From Sulfurimonas sp. (GTDB lineage: Bacteria > Campylobacterota > Campylobacteria > Campylobacterales > Sulfurimonadaceae): a stretch of DNA of 34,523 bases. The stretch spans positions 1 through 34,523 of the forward strand of contig JAERRX010000149.1 in NCBI GenBank assembly GCA_016735225.1. Reading direction: 5' to 3'. Position numbers and translations under genes: made by a program. The notes below the pieces were generated by a model. The model saw only the letters and a program-made list of their open reading frames with translations. It had not been told where the DNA came from and made no database searches. Shown here piece by piece: positions 9,014 to 17,550 of this stretch. How positions within the stretch are numbered: position 1 is the first letter of the stretch; each line of letters opens with the position of its first letter.

Positions 9014-10680
9014 CTCTTAGCATCTACCTTAAACTTATGTAGATTTGTCTCACCAAAGTCCATAACATGAACAGCACATGCTAGACATGGGTCAAATGAG
9101 TGTAAAACTCTTAAAACCTCCAAAGGTTTTGAAGTGTCTTCTATCTTTATGCCGACTAAAGCTTCCTCATAAGCCCCTCTGATGCCATCAAAGTTTTTAG
9201 GAGTAGCATTCCAAGTGGTAGGAGCTATGACAGAAAAGTTTTCTATCTTTGCATCTTTTATATTTACAAAGTGAGAGAGTGTTCCTCTAGGTACTTCAAA
9301 GAAAGCCCGACCTTTAGCATCTTTGCTTAGTGAGTCAAAGTCAAACTTTGTCCAAGTATCTGTGTCATAGTATTTTATGTTTTGTATTAGGTTTGAAACT
9401 AGTTTAAAAATATACTCACATATATAGCTAGTTTCTATTGCCCTAGTGGCATTTCTTCCTATGCTAGTTGATAGGTCGATAAGCTCTAAGTCTGTAGATG
9501 CTAAAAACTCATCTACAAAAGATTTTATAAGCTTGTTGTCTTTTTTATAGCTTATGATTACTCTTGCTAGTGGTCCTGTCTCCATAACTCTGCCATCATA
9601 TCTAGGAGCTTTTATCCAAGAATATTTGTCATCATTTTTTGCCGTTTTTAAGGTTGCATCTTCATTTAGGTCTGTATATTCGACCTCATTATCTAATGTT
9701 TCATTTTTGTACCATGCTCTGTCTATCTCTTCTGTTATTTTATCTTCATCAAAAGATGCAATATTTTCAAAGTCATGGTTATAGATAACACCTGCATCAA
9801 AGAGCTTTTTGTTCCCCTCTTCATAACCACCAACTGACAAAAAGTTTCCATTTGCTCTACCAACTCCAGCTTTTATCTCATCTTTATAGGCGATAGCTAA
9901 AAGTTTTGCATCTGGTAAATATGCTCTATCTATAAAATCTTTTGCCTCTTTTATGATAAATAGATAGTCATTTAGCCTTTGTGGGTTTAACATGTCAGCA
10001 ACACTTGTAATTCCACCAACAACTATGCTTTGAGGGTGTGGGGTTTTTCCGCCAAAAATAGCCACCGCCTTGCTTATATTTGTCTGAAATTTAAGAGCTT
10101 CAAAATAGTGAGAAATCATAATAAGGTTTTGCTCAGGAGTTAGCTTGTAAGCACTATGTCCCCAGTAAGCATTTGAAAATGGTCCCAGTTTTCCAGCATC
10201 TACAAATTTACCTAACTTTTCTAAAACATCTTCATAATGTGAGTGAGAATTTCTAAAAGGTTTTTTATGATACTTGTGTGCTTCTTTTGATGTAAGCTTT
10301 GCATCTGCACTCAAAGCTGAGGTAATATCTACAAAATCCAAAGAGTGAAGATGATAAAAATGAACAACATGGTCTTGTATAAAAAGTGCCATCGCCATCA
10401 AATCACGAATAATCTCGGCATTTTTTGGAAGCTCTAAAGAGTAAGCATCTTCAACACAGCTAACAGCCGCACGAAAGTGAGAGTTTGTGCAAACACCGCA
10501 AATTCGTCCTGCTAAAAGTCCCGCATCCCTAGGGTCTCTATCTTTTAGAATGATCTCTATTCCACGAAAAAGTTGCCCACTTACATAAGCCTCTCTAACT
10601 ACACCATTCTCATCTACTTCTACCTCAGCTCTTAAATGACCCTCTATTCTTGTTATGGGGTCTATTACTATTTTTTTCAT
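9010..10680 (-). CDS. [NiFe] hydrogenase large subunit
   Basis: N-terminal 'DPITRIEGHLRAEVEV', L1 motif 'RICGVCTNSHFRA', L2 motif 'SFDPCLACAVHV'; an 18-residue tail follows the C-terminal His. Confidence 0.95.
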   Translation of the reverse strand: MKKIVIDPITRIEGHLRAEVEVDENGVVREAYVSGQLFRGIEIILKDRDPRDAGLLAGRICGVCTNSHFRAAVSCVEDAYSLELPKNAEIIRDLMAMALFIQDHVVHFYHLHSLDFVDITSALSADAKLTSKEAHKYHKKPFRNSHSHYEDVLEKLGKFVDAGKLGPFSNAYWGHSAYKLTPEQNLIMISHYFEALKFQTNISKAVAIFGGKTPHPQSIVVGGITSVADMLNPQRLNDYLFIIKEAKDFIDRAYLPDAKLLAIAYKDEIKAGVGRANGNFLSVGGYEEGNKKLFDAGVIYNHDFENIASFDEDKITEEIDRAWYKNETLDNEVEYTDLNEDATLKTAKNDDKYSWIKAPRYDGRVMETGPLARVIISYKKDNKLIKSFVDEFLASTDLELIDLSTSIGRNATRAIETSYICEYIFKLVSNLIQNIKYYDTDTWTKFDFDSLSKDAKGRAFFEVPRGTLSHFVNIKDAKIENFSVIAPTTWNATPKNFDGIRGAYEEALVGIKIEDTSKPLEVLRVLHSFDPCLACAVHVMDFGETNLHKFKVDAKR

Positions 10681-13097
10681 TATTTCTCATCCTCTTTATA
10701 AACTCTTTCATTAGCAAACTTATCTGCAAAGCCAATCTCTGTACATGCCATACAACCATGACCAGCTTGAACAGGCCAGCTAGTTCCTTTGTTAAACTTC
10801 ATAGTTGGGCAGTTTACATTTGCATAGGGACCCTTGCATCCCATCTCAAACAAACAAAAACCTTTTTTAGCTCCCTCGTCTCCCCACTCTTGCACAAACT
10901 CACCTAGTTCATAGTGACCTCTTCTCTCGCAGTTGTCATGAACTCTTCCCTCATAAGCCCATAAAGGTCTGTTAAACTTATCAAGAGCAGGTAACTCCTC
11001 AAACATTATATATGAAAGTAGTGTTCCTACTATATTTGTTGGGTTTGTGGGACAACCTGGAAGGTTTATGATGTCCTCTCTTTGTAGGGCTTCGCCTACT
11101 CCAACGGCACCAGTTGGGTTTGGCTTTGCTGCTACTATGCCACCATCTAAAGCACAACTACCAACCGCTAAAACCAAAGAAGCATCTTTTGCACACTCTC
11201 GCAATAGCTCAACTCCAGTCTTAGCATCGGCACCTATTCTTAAAAACTTTCCATCCATACCCATAGGAACAGCACCCTCAACTATTAAGATATACTCACC
11301 CTTTTTATTTTTAACAATATCTTCTAGTATTGTTTCACTCCGATCACCGCTCGCACTCATAAGTAGCTCATGATAATCAAGAGAGATATAGTCAAATATC
11401 AAGTCTTCTATACTAGGGTTTGTTGATTTTATAAATGCTTCAGAGTTTCCACTACAGTCACTTAACTCTAGCCAGATAATAGGAATCTTGTTTAGCATCG
11501 TCACCCCAGTATCTACAACTTGCTCAAAATTTGGATGCAGTTGCATATTTGCCGTTACCATCGACACCCAGCTATTTACCTCTGACTTGGCTATATCAAG
11601 GGAGTCCATCGCTGCTTGTAGGTTTTTTGTACTTAGTTTATTTACGGGGTTTAGTGTGTTAAATTTATCGAGTCTTTTTTGTACCTTTTGTATCTCTTTT
11701 TCTCTTTTTATATCCTCGGGATTTTTTATAGGTATATTTGGGTCTATGAGATGCTGTGAGTCTTCTATAACATCTTCAATCATTACCTTGCATCTTCCAC
11801 AAACCCTACCAGCTTGACTAAAGTCTGAGAGTTGCCCAAACGAAGAGATACCTGTTTGTTTTACTATATCTACTAGGTCTTGATGATAAACATTCTCACA
11901 GCTACAGATGAGTCTTCCTCTTTCGCCAAGAAGTCTGTTTTCATATAGATAGCCAATATCAACCTTTTCTTCACTCTCTATGAGTGACTCAACATAGGCT
12001 ATATCTACATTTGAGTTTATTCCTATAAATTTTCTTAGCTTATCATCATCTATAAAGTACTCATCTATTCTACTATCTTTTTTTGAGCTTATGAGTACTT
12101 TTTCATACTTTGAAGTAAACTTTGGAGAGTTCACTTCAACTAAGTCAAACTCTCCAACTTTGAGCATATCTACACTAATATCAAGCTCAAACTTTTTTAA
12201 ATCTTTTTGTAGTATGTGAGAAATAGCACAATCAGACTCTAAAATACACTCCTTAACATGCCCTGCCACAAAACCAAACTCCTCTACCTCTGCACACTCT
12301 CCAACAGCATATATATCTTTATCTTCACTTTGCATATATCTGTTTGTCAATACACCCTTGTTGCATCTAATATCATCTGCAAAATCTTCAATATTTGGCT
12401 TGATGCCAACACCAAACACAAGAAAAGGGTTTTGTATAGTTAGTTTTTTTGTTTTTAGTAGTGTTATCTGAGAATTTTCTATAACTTTATCGACAATCTC
12501 ATCTTCATAAGATATATTTATCTTTCCACCATTAGTGTAGCAATCATCGATAATCTTTATAGCATCTATACTTAAATGTTTAGAATATAGATGTTTAGCT
12601 CTTACAAGTAGAGTGATTTTTGATACATTTGGCATCTCGTTTAGAGTTTCTAAAATCTCAAGGCTTATAGGTCCACTACCGACAACAACCACCTCTTTTT
12701 CTTTTACACCCTCTCTTATCATTTGACAATCATCTGCATTTCTAAAAACAGCCGCATTTGAGATAGCATCTATGTTAAAAAGAGAGATAGGAATAGAACC
12801 CGTAGCTATAATGAGCTTATCATAAGTAAACATCGAGTTTTTAGAAAATACTCGTTTAGCTTTTTTGTCTATCTTTATGATCTTTTGACCTAGCTCTATC
12901 TTAACCATGGGGTCAAGATGCAAAGATATATCAGCAGTTGTTTTGGAAGCATCTAACAACCTACAAAGATGTATCCTATCATAAGGCATATATGTTTCTT
13001 CGCTCAAAACAGTTACCTCTACAGAAGGCTCAAGCTTCTTAAAGTTGTTCGCTAAATATGCTGCAGCGATACCGCCACCAATGATAATAACTCTCAT
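10680..13097 (-). CDS. Fusion protein: FAD-dependent pyridine-nucleotide-disulfide-type oxidoreductase + BFD-type [2Fe-2S] domain + [NiFe] hydrogenase small subunit
   Basis: One 805-aa ORF: 'MRVIIIGGGIAAAYLANNF' and 'GSGPIS' dinucleotide-binding motifs; 'CSCENVYHQDL...GRVCGRCK' (CxC...CxxC) BFD motif; then 'WLELSDCSGNSEAFIKSTNPSIEDL', 'GSCALDGG', 'LPGCPTNP', 'HDNCERR...FCLFEMGCKG...NCP...GHGCMACTE' hydrogenase small-subunit motifs. Confidence 0.92.
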   Translation of the reverse strand: MRVIIIGGGIAAAYLANNFKKLEPSVEVTVLSEETYMPYDRIHLCRLLDASKTTADISLHLDPMVKIELGQKIIKIDKKAKRVFSKNSMFTYDKLIIATGSIPISLFNIDAISNAAVFRNADDCQMIREGVKEKEVVVVGSGPISLEILETLNEMPNVSKITLLVRAKHLYSKHLSIDAIKIIDDCYTNGGKINISYEDEIVDKVIENSQITLLKTKKLTIQNPFLVFGVGIKPNIEDFADDIRCNKGVLTNRYMQSEDKDIYAVGECAEVEEFGFVAGHVKECILESDCAISHILQKDLKKFELDISVDMLKVGEFDLVEVNSPKFTSKYEKVLISSKKDSRIDEYFIDDDKLRKFIGINSNVDIAYVESLIESEEKVDIGYLYENRLLGERGRLICSCENVYHQDLVDIVKQTGISSFGQLSDFSQAGRVCGRCKVMIEDVIEDSQHLIDPNIPIKNPEDIKREKEIQKVQKRLDKFNTLNPVNKLSTKNLQAAMDSLDIAKSEVNSWVSMVTANMQLHPNFEQVVDTGVTMLNKIPIIWLELSDCSGNSEAFIKSTNPSIEDLIFDYISLDYHELLMSASGDRSETILEDIVKNKKGEYILIVEGAVPMGMDGKFLRIGADAKTGVELLRECAKDASLVLAVGSCALDGGIVAAKPNPTGAVGVGEALQREDIINLPGCPTNPTNIVGTLLSYIMFEELPALDKFNRPLWAYEGRVHDNCERRGHYELGEFVQEWGDEGAKKGFCLFEMGCKGPYANVNCPTMKFNKGTSWPVQAGHGCMACTEIGFADKFANERVYKEDEK

Positions 13098-13212
13098 ATA
13101 TATTTCCTTTGTATTTTTTTGCTAAGTTTACAATATATTTGATATATTTTCAACTGTAGCAAGTTACTTCAGGATATACATTCTCATTTGGGGACGATGA
13201 GAACCAGAAAAA

Positions 13213-13238
13213 GTGGATATTCAATCACAGGGGTGTAG
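13213..13238 (+). repeat. Copy 1 of dispersed 'AATCACAGGGGTGTA' intergenic repeat
   Basis: gtggatattcaatcacaggggtgtag; related sequences at 17738-17764 (+) and 16429-16450 (-). Confidence 0.6.
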
Positions 13239-13352
13239 CTTCTAAGCTTTTCATCATTTAATACTAATATAGATTGTGCTAAACTGCTCTTATGCCAAGA
13301 AAAGAAAGCATAATAAATATAGAAATATTGGCAAAGATAAATAAGGATAAAA

Positions 13353-13571
13353 ATGAGAAATAAACAAGATAAGATATCAAATATATTTTCTTCTTTAGTT
13401 TTTCCTGATATTAAAGACCCTATTGCATATAGCTCAGATAGTCCTAATCTTACAAAATATATGAAAAGATTGGCAACTGATAAGAGTTTCTTAGAAGAAG
13501 AAGCAAAAAATCTAGGAAAAGAAGTAAGTGAAATGCTAGAAGAGTTAGAAGAAAAAGGTATCATTAAGTGA
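13353..13571 (+). CDS. Small protein of unknown function (first gene of a two-gene cassette)
   Basis: 72-aa ORF, SD 'aagga' upstream of ATG; charged helical C-terminus; GTGA overlap with the next gene. Confidence 0.6.
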   Translation: MRNKQDKISNIFSSLVFPDIKDPIAYSSDSPNLTKYMKRLATDKSFLEEEAKNLGKEVSEMLEELEEKGIIK

Positions 13572-14011
13572 CAAGCAAAGAACAAGAAGAGATCGAAGCC
13601 ATAGCAAGAGGTGGTATGCAATTGATAGATAGCATACTTGTATTAGATCTCTTTAGAACTCATGTTGGTGTTTCAGATTATAGCAAAGAAAATGCTGCTC
13701 AAGATGCTATCAATCATCTAATGGAACATTTGGAGATTATGAAGATACAAGCAAGAGGTTTAGATAGTTATAAATTTATATCATGGTATGGCTTTTTTTT
13801 ATCAAATCACGCAGATGATCCAAAAAATGTCATAAGAATAGCAACTATCCTAGCACTAAATATTATGCTAAGACGAGATAACGACAAATCTTTACCAAAA
13901 GATTTGTTATCAGAATTGGCTGCTATGGCTCTCAGAGATGGTCAAGACGATAACTTCGGTATAGGTAAAAACGGAGTATATTTTATCTTTAAAACTTGCT
14001 CTAAAATATAA
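13568..14011 (+). CDS. Helical protein of unknown function (second gene of a two-gene cassette)
   Basis: 147-aa ORF starting with GTG overlapping the previous stop (GTGA); no family recognised. Confidence 0.6.
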   Translation: MTSKEQEEIEAIARGGMQLIDSILVLDLFRTHVGVSDYSKENAAQDAINHLMEHLEIMKIQARGLDSYKFISWYGFFLSNHADDPKNVIRIATILALNIMLRRDNDKSLPKDLLSELAAMALRDGQDDNFGIGKNGVYFIFKTCSKI

Positions 14012-14031
14012 ATATTAGAACGATAGAATTT

Positions 14032-14487
14032 TTACTGAATAATAGAAAAAATATAATCTTTAAAAAGCACAGTAAACATTGTAGCTATAATCAACCATTG
14101 CATTCTATCAAATTTTGAATCAACTTTAGAAATTTTAGCATCAAGACTTGACATATCTTGTTTTAAACTACCTTCTAACTTCGACATATCTTGTTTTAAA
14201 CTACCTTCTAGCTCCGAGATGTCTTGTTTTAAACTATCTTCTAGTTTCGAGATGTCTTGTTTTAAACTATCTTCTAGTTTCGACATGTCTTGTTTTAAAC
14301 TATCTTCTAGTTTCGAGATGTCTTGTTTTAATTCGTTTTTTACACTTAAAATACTTGCTTCAACTTTTGATATATCAGATTTTAGTTCTTCTCTTGTAAC
14401 CATGTGCTGGGCATTATGTAGTAATAATTGTACTATATCTTTTTGAGTCAGATGTTCATCTACAGTTTTTTCATTTAAATTATTCAT
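14032..14487 (-). CDS. Repeat-rich coiled-coil protein with C-terminal TM anchor (Bdr-like/DUF1640-like architecture)
   Basis: Repeated 11-aa unit LKQD(M/I)SKLEDS, then 'FDRMQWLIIATMFTVLFKDYIFSIIQ'. Confidence 0.75.
   Translation of the reverse strand: MNNLNEKTVDEHLTQKDIVQLLLHNAQHMVTREELKSDISKVEASILSVKNELKQDISKLEDSLKQDMSKLEDSLKQDISKLEDSLKQDISELEGSLKQDMSKLEGSLKQDMSSLDAKISKVDSKFDRMQWLIIATMFTVLFKDYIFSIIQ
14150..14347 (-). repeat. 33-bp tandem repeat (five good copies plus one divergent)
   Basis: Copies start at 14150, 14183, 14216, 14249, 14282 and (partial) 14315; consensus GASATRTCTTGTTTTAAACTAYCTTCTARYTYC on +. Confidence 0.92.
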
Positions 14488-14576
14488 ACCCTATTATACA
14501 GCAAAACAATTAACATTATATAAAATCAGAATCATTAAATTTCACTCTACATGGTAAAACTGGACACTTTTCTATT

Positions 14577-16295
14577 TTAAATGACGCTAACTCTATCTCG
14601 ACCTGAACCTTTAGAGGTGTATAATGCTTCATCTGCTCTTTTTACAATGTTGCATATATCTTTATCTTCAGGTAAAAATTGACTGATACCTATACTTACT
14701 GTTATACTAAATGGCTCTTGTTTATCACTGCTAAAACATAACTTTTTAATTTTATTTCGTACTCGTTGGGCTGCTATCTGTGCTTCGGGAAGATCTATGT
14801 TTGGAAGAAAGATGAGGAACTCTTCTCCTCCGTAGCGGATACATACATCACTTTGTCTTGCTACAGACAAGAGTGCTTTAGATACACCTACCAACACATC
14901 ATCGCCCACAGAATGCCCATAAGTATCATTTACATTTTTAAAATAGTCAAGGTCAAGCATCATTATGGAAAAAACTTGCTTCTCTCTTTGTGCTAATGTA
15001 AAATTATACTTAGCAATTTTTTCAAAATAGCGTCTGTTGTAGAGTGTTGTTAGAGCATCTTGTTCGGAGAGTTTTTGAAGCTCATCTCGTGCATCTTCAA
15101 GCTCTTTAGTCCGAGTCAGCACCTGTTTTTCTAAAAGTTCTTCATTTTGAAGTGTATTTTTTAATAATTCATTTTTTGTTTGGTTAAATCTATTTGCTAA
15201 CATCAAAGTGAAAAAACTCATCTCAATAAATGAAACTAATAAAAATGAATACCTATTGAAGTTATTGTTTTCTATTACCCCTTGCGTGACTAAAGAAAAG
15301 AGTCCTATTGTTAAAATATAACTTATAATAATAGCCAAATAAATTTTTGCCGTTTGACCTCCGTATTTGATAGAGCTTATGGCTGTAAGGAGAAGGAGCA
15401 GTAAAGCTATGCTAGATACTTTAAGGTAAATTCTGAACCAATACACAGCATCTGTATTGAAAAAAAGTATAATTATAAGCAATGCACCAATGATGATATT
15501 TAAAGAGGTATTCATATATTTGTTATGTTTTTTAACTTCAAGAAACTCTTTAGAAAAAAAGATAAAAAAGAGTAAACCAATAATGCCAATAACATATAAC
15601 TCATAATAAAGTGTCGTGATAAAATAATTACTTATACCAGATAAAACAGCAAAATAAAAACCTAAGCTACCCACAGCACCAGCGTAGTAAATATATATTT
15701 TCTCTTTAGTTACTATGGATACAAATATATTTAACAATATAACAATAAAAACTGCACCAAAATAAAACACATATAAGGAGGTGAAAGTGAGCTTATCTTT
15801 TAGATATGAATTTTGATTTTTATGGATAATAATCTCTCCTAGATATGTACCTAATGTGTGAACTTTGATGTAGAATGTTTGCTCTTGCCCTTTTGGAATG
15901 TTGAGTAGAAATGTAGAGGCAGTATCTCGTATCTGCTTGTTTGCCAAAGGTATGGCTAGACCATTTTTATTTATCTCCCAATTGCCTTGCCTAAAGGCAT
16001 ATAGAGAGAACTCTTGAAACCAAGTATCTCGTGTATTTAGGAAGATATTTCTTGAGTTTGAACTATTTTTTACGGTTAGCTTAAACCATACAGTCCCACC
16101 TATATGACCAAAAGCAAACTTGCTAGGAGTTGTTAGTGTAAAGTTCTTTTTAGCAATATCTTCTATGCCTAAGGTTTGATTTATATCATGATAATATTGT
16201 AGCTCAAAACCATCTAGTTTAACGGTATCATCAGTTATGACAACAGAAGCATTTAAAAAATTTGTTAAAATAAGTATAAGTAATATATAACGCAG
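14577..16295 (-). CDS. 7TM-DISM diguanylate cyclase (GGDEF), probable CTG start
   Basis: Supplied ORF begins at an internal TTG (15947), but the frame is open for 116 more codons: ...(CTG)RYILLILILTNFLNASVVITDDTVKLDGFELQYYHDINQTLGIED...GGTVWFKLTVKNSSNSRNIFLNTRDTWFQEFSLYAFRQGNWEINKNGLAIP-LANKQ. C-terminal 'RQSDVCIRYGGEEF' gives I-site RxxD and GGEEF. Confidence 0.8.
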   Translation of the reverse strand: MRYILLILILTNFLNASVVITDDTVKLDGFELQYYHDINQTLGIEDIAKKNFTLTTPSKFAFGHIGGTVWFKLTVKNSSNSRNIFLNTRDTWFQEFSLYAFRQGNWEINKNGLAIPLANKQIRDTASTFLLNIPKGQEQTFYIKVHTLGTYLGEIIIHKNQNSYLKDKLTFTSLYVFYFGAVFIVILLNIFVSIVTKEKIYIYYAGAVGSLGFYFAVLSGISNYFITTLYYELYVIGIIGLLFFIFFSKEFLEVKKHNKYMNTSLNIIIGALLIIILFFNTDAVYWFRIYLKVSSIALLLLLLTAISSIKYGGQTAKIYLAIIISYILTIGLFSLVTQGVIENNNFNRYSFLLVSFIEMSFFTLMLANRFNQTKNELLKNTLQNEELLEKQVLTRTKELEDARDELQKLSEQDALTTLYNRRYFEKIAKYNFTLAQREKQVFSIMMLDLDYFKNVNDTYGHSVGDDVLVGVSKALLSVARQSDVCIRYGGEEFLIFLPNIDLPEAQIAAQRVRNKIKKLCFSSDKQEPFSITVSIGISQFLPEDKDICNIVKRADEALYTSKGSGRDRVSVI

Positions 16296-16428
16296 TTTAG
16301 ATTCCTTTTAAATATCAAATTATGGATGCCATTATAACAACTTTTTCATAAGTTCTATATGATGACTCTCCTCTAAATTCATAAAAAACTCATCTTTTTG
16401 AATCCAGAAACACCAAGTCATGCTTAAT

Positions 16429-16450
16429 GATTACACCCCTGTGATTAAAA
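16429..16450 (-). repeat. Copy of dispersed 'AATCACAGGGGTGTA' intergenic repeat
   Basis: Minus strand reads ttttaatcacaggggtgtaatc. Confidence 0.55.
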
Positions 16451-16486
16451 TTTGATAGCTAGCTTGTTTTCCTGTTTTGTTAACAT

Positions 16487-16680
16487 GTGCGACAAGAGGT
16501 CGCTTAATTTGATCTGGGTAGATACCTATTGATAGCACTTACGATAGTTATTTCTTACAAAGATACTTTAACCTTAATTATCGCAAACTTTCAGCCCTCA
16601 ATGCTTGATCTATGCCATGAAAGTTGTAAGCACGGTTCTTAGGAGAGAATGTCACCGTGAGGTGGTGTTTTTATCCGACT
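16487..16680 (+). ncRNA. Possible group II intron remnant (5' and 3' ends without an intron-encoded protein)
   Basis: Starts with the intron-like GTGCGAC; near the end a degenerate domain-V-like 'GATCTATGCCATGAAAAGTTGTAAGCACGGTTC', then a domain-VI-like hairpin 'TCACCgtgaGGTGG' and 3' end 'TTTTTATCCGAC'. Confidence 0.42.
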
Positions 16681-16682
16681 TT

Positions 16683-17366
16683 TTACTCTAGTAAGTCTAT
16701 ACTATTTTGAATGCTCTCGTCTATAAACTTAAAAAGTTCACTTTTATCATTGATGGCTTTTAAATATTCACTTCTATATTCATTCTCAATAAGTGGTGGA
16801 ACGATATTATTTTGTATAGCTTGAAAAGCCATTATCAATCTTCCAACTCTTCCATTGCCATCGGCAAATGGATGTACTCTTTCAAATAAGATATGAAACT
16901 CTGCAATATCTTCTAAACTCATCTTGTTGCTATTAAATCTATAAAGTAGATTTTCTAAATCATTTGAAATTTTATTTGGTGCTGATAGTTTTATATCTAC
17001 ACCTTTTATATATCGCTCATCTAATCTATATGCTCCAATAGGTTTTGAAACAAATTGAGAAGATACTTTAAGAGCATCTTCAAACATAATGGCATGTATA
17101 TCTTTTATAAAGCTACTGTCCATGATGTTTTCTTTATTTGTTGCCTCACGAACTATGACATCATAAGCTTTTGCAAATCCTAAGATAACAAGTTGTTCAT
17201 GGAGTGGCTTGTCTCCAGCTGTATTTCCATGTTCTAGTAACTCTTTTGTTTCACCGAATGAAAGAGTTGTTCCTTCCATCGCATTTGAGTGATGGGTTAT
17301 GGAGATACGAAGTTGCCTAAAAAGTTCTTCTCTTTGTTTTAGTGTTAAGGTATTTAATTTTTGCAT
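16683..17366 (-). CDS. Fic family protein, class II-like
   Basis: Core motif HPFADGNGRVGR; N-terminal inhibitory motif-like 'SNAMEG' ((S/T)xxxE(G/N)). Confidence 0.92.
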   Translation of the reverse strand: MQKLNTLTLKQREELFRQLRISITHHSNAMEGTTLSFGETKELLEHGNTAGDKPLHEQLVILGFAKAYDVIVREATNKENIMDSSFIKDIHAIMFEDALKVSSQFVSKPIGAYRLDERYIKGVDIKLSAPNKISNDLENLLYRFNSNKMSLEDIAEFHILFERVHPFADGNGRVGRLIMAFQAIQNNIVPPLIENEYRSEYLKAINDKSELFKFIDESIQNSIDLLE

Positions 17367-17550
17367 AATGTTCCTTTTATCTTTAGATTATTTCATATTA
17401 TACAGTATAGCTAAACAGACTGAAAAAAGCCGAGTTCATCTATTTCTCTCCGAGGTTTTGTTATCTCTTGCTGTGCAGTTTGGGTTCACTAATAAAATAT
17501 ATCCTTATGCTTGTATATGTGTTAGCAAACTGGAGCTTGATAACGAGAAA

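Noticed and set aside
11047-11817. Plus-strand ORFs 11047..11373 and 11488..11817
   Set aside because: Antisense to the hydrogenase small-subunit fusion; low-complexity composition, no family signal.
13184-13621. 145-aa minus-strand ORF (13184..13621)
   Set aside because: Overlaps the better-supported plus-strand 13353..13571 gene and ends in the dispersed repeat-derived 'YTPVIEYPLF' peptide.
14150-14347. Tandem array as a CRISPR
   Set aside because: Units are contiguous with no unique spacers and lie inside a coding frame.
14148-14446. Plus-strand repetitive ORFs with 'LVLNYLL' / 'MSCFKLSSSF' repeats
   Set aside because: Antisense readings of the 33-bp repeats of the minus-strand coiled-coil gene; 33 is a multiple of 3, so several frames stay open.
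16683-17366. Fic protein as part of a toxin-antitoxin pair
   Set aside because: No adjacent antitoxin gene; the inhibitory-type motif is within the protein (class II-like), so reported as an ordinary Fic protein.
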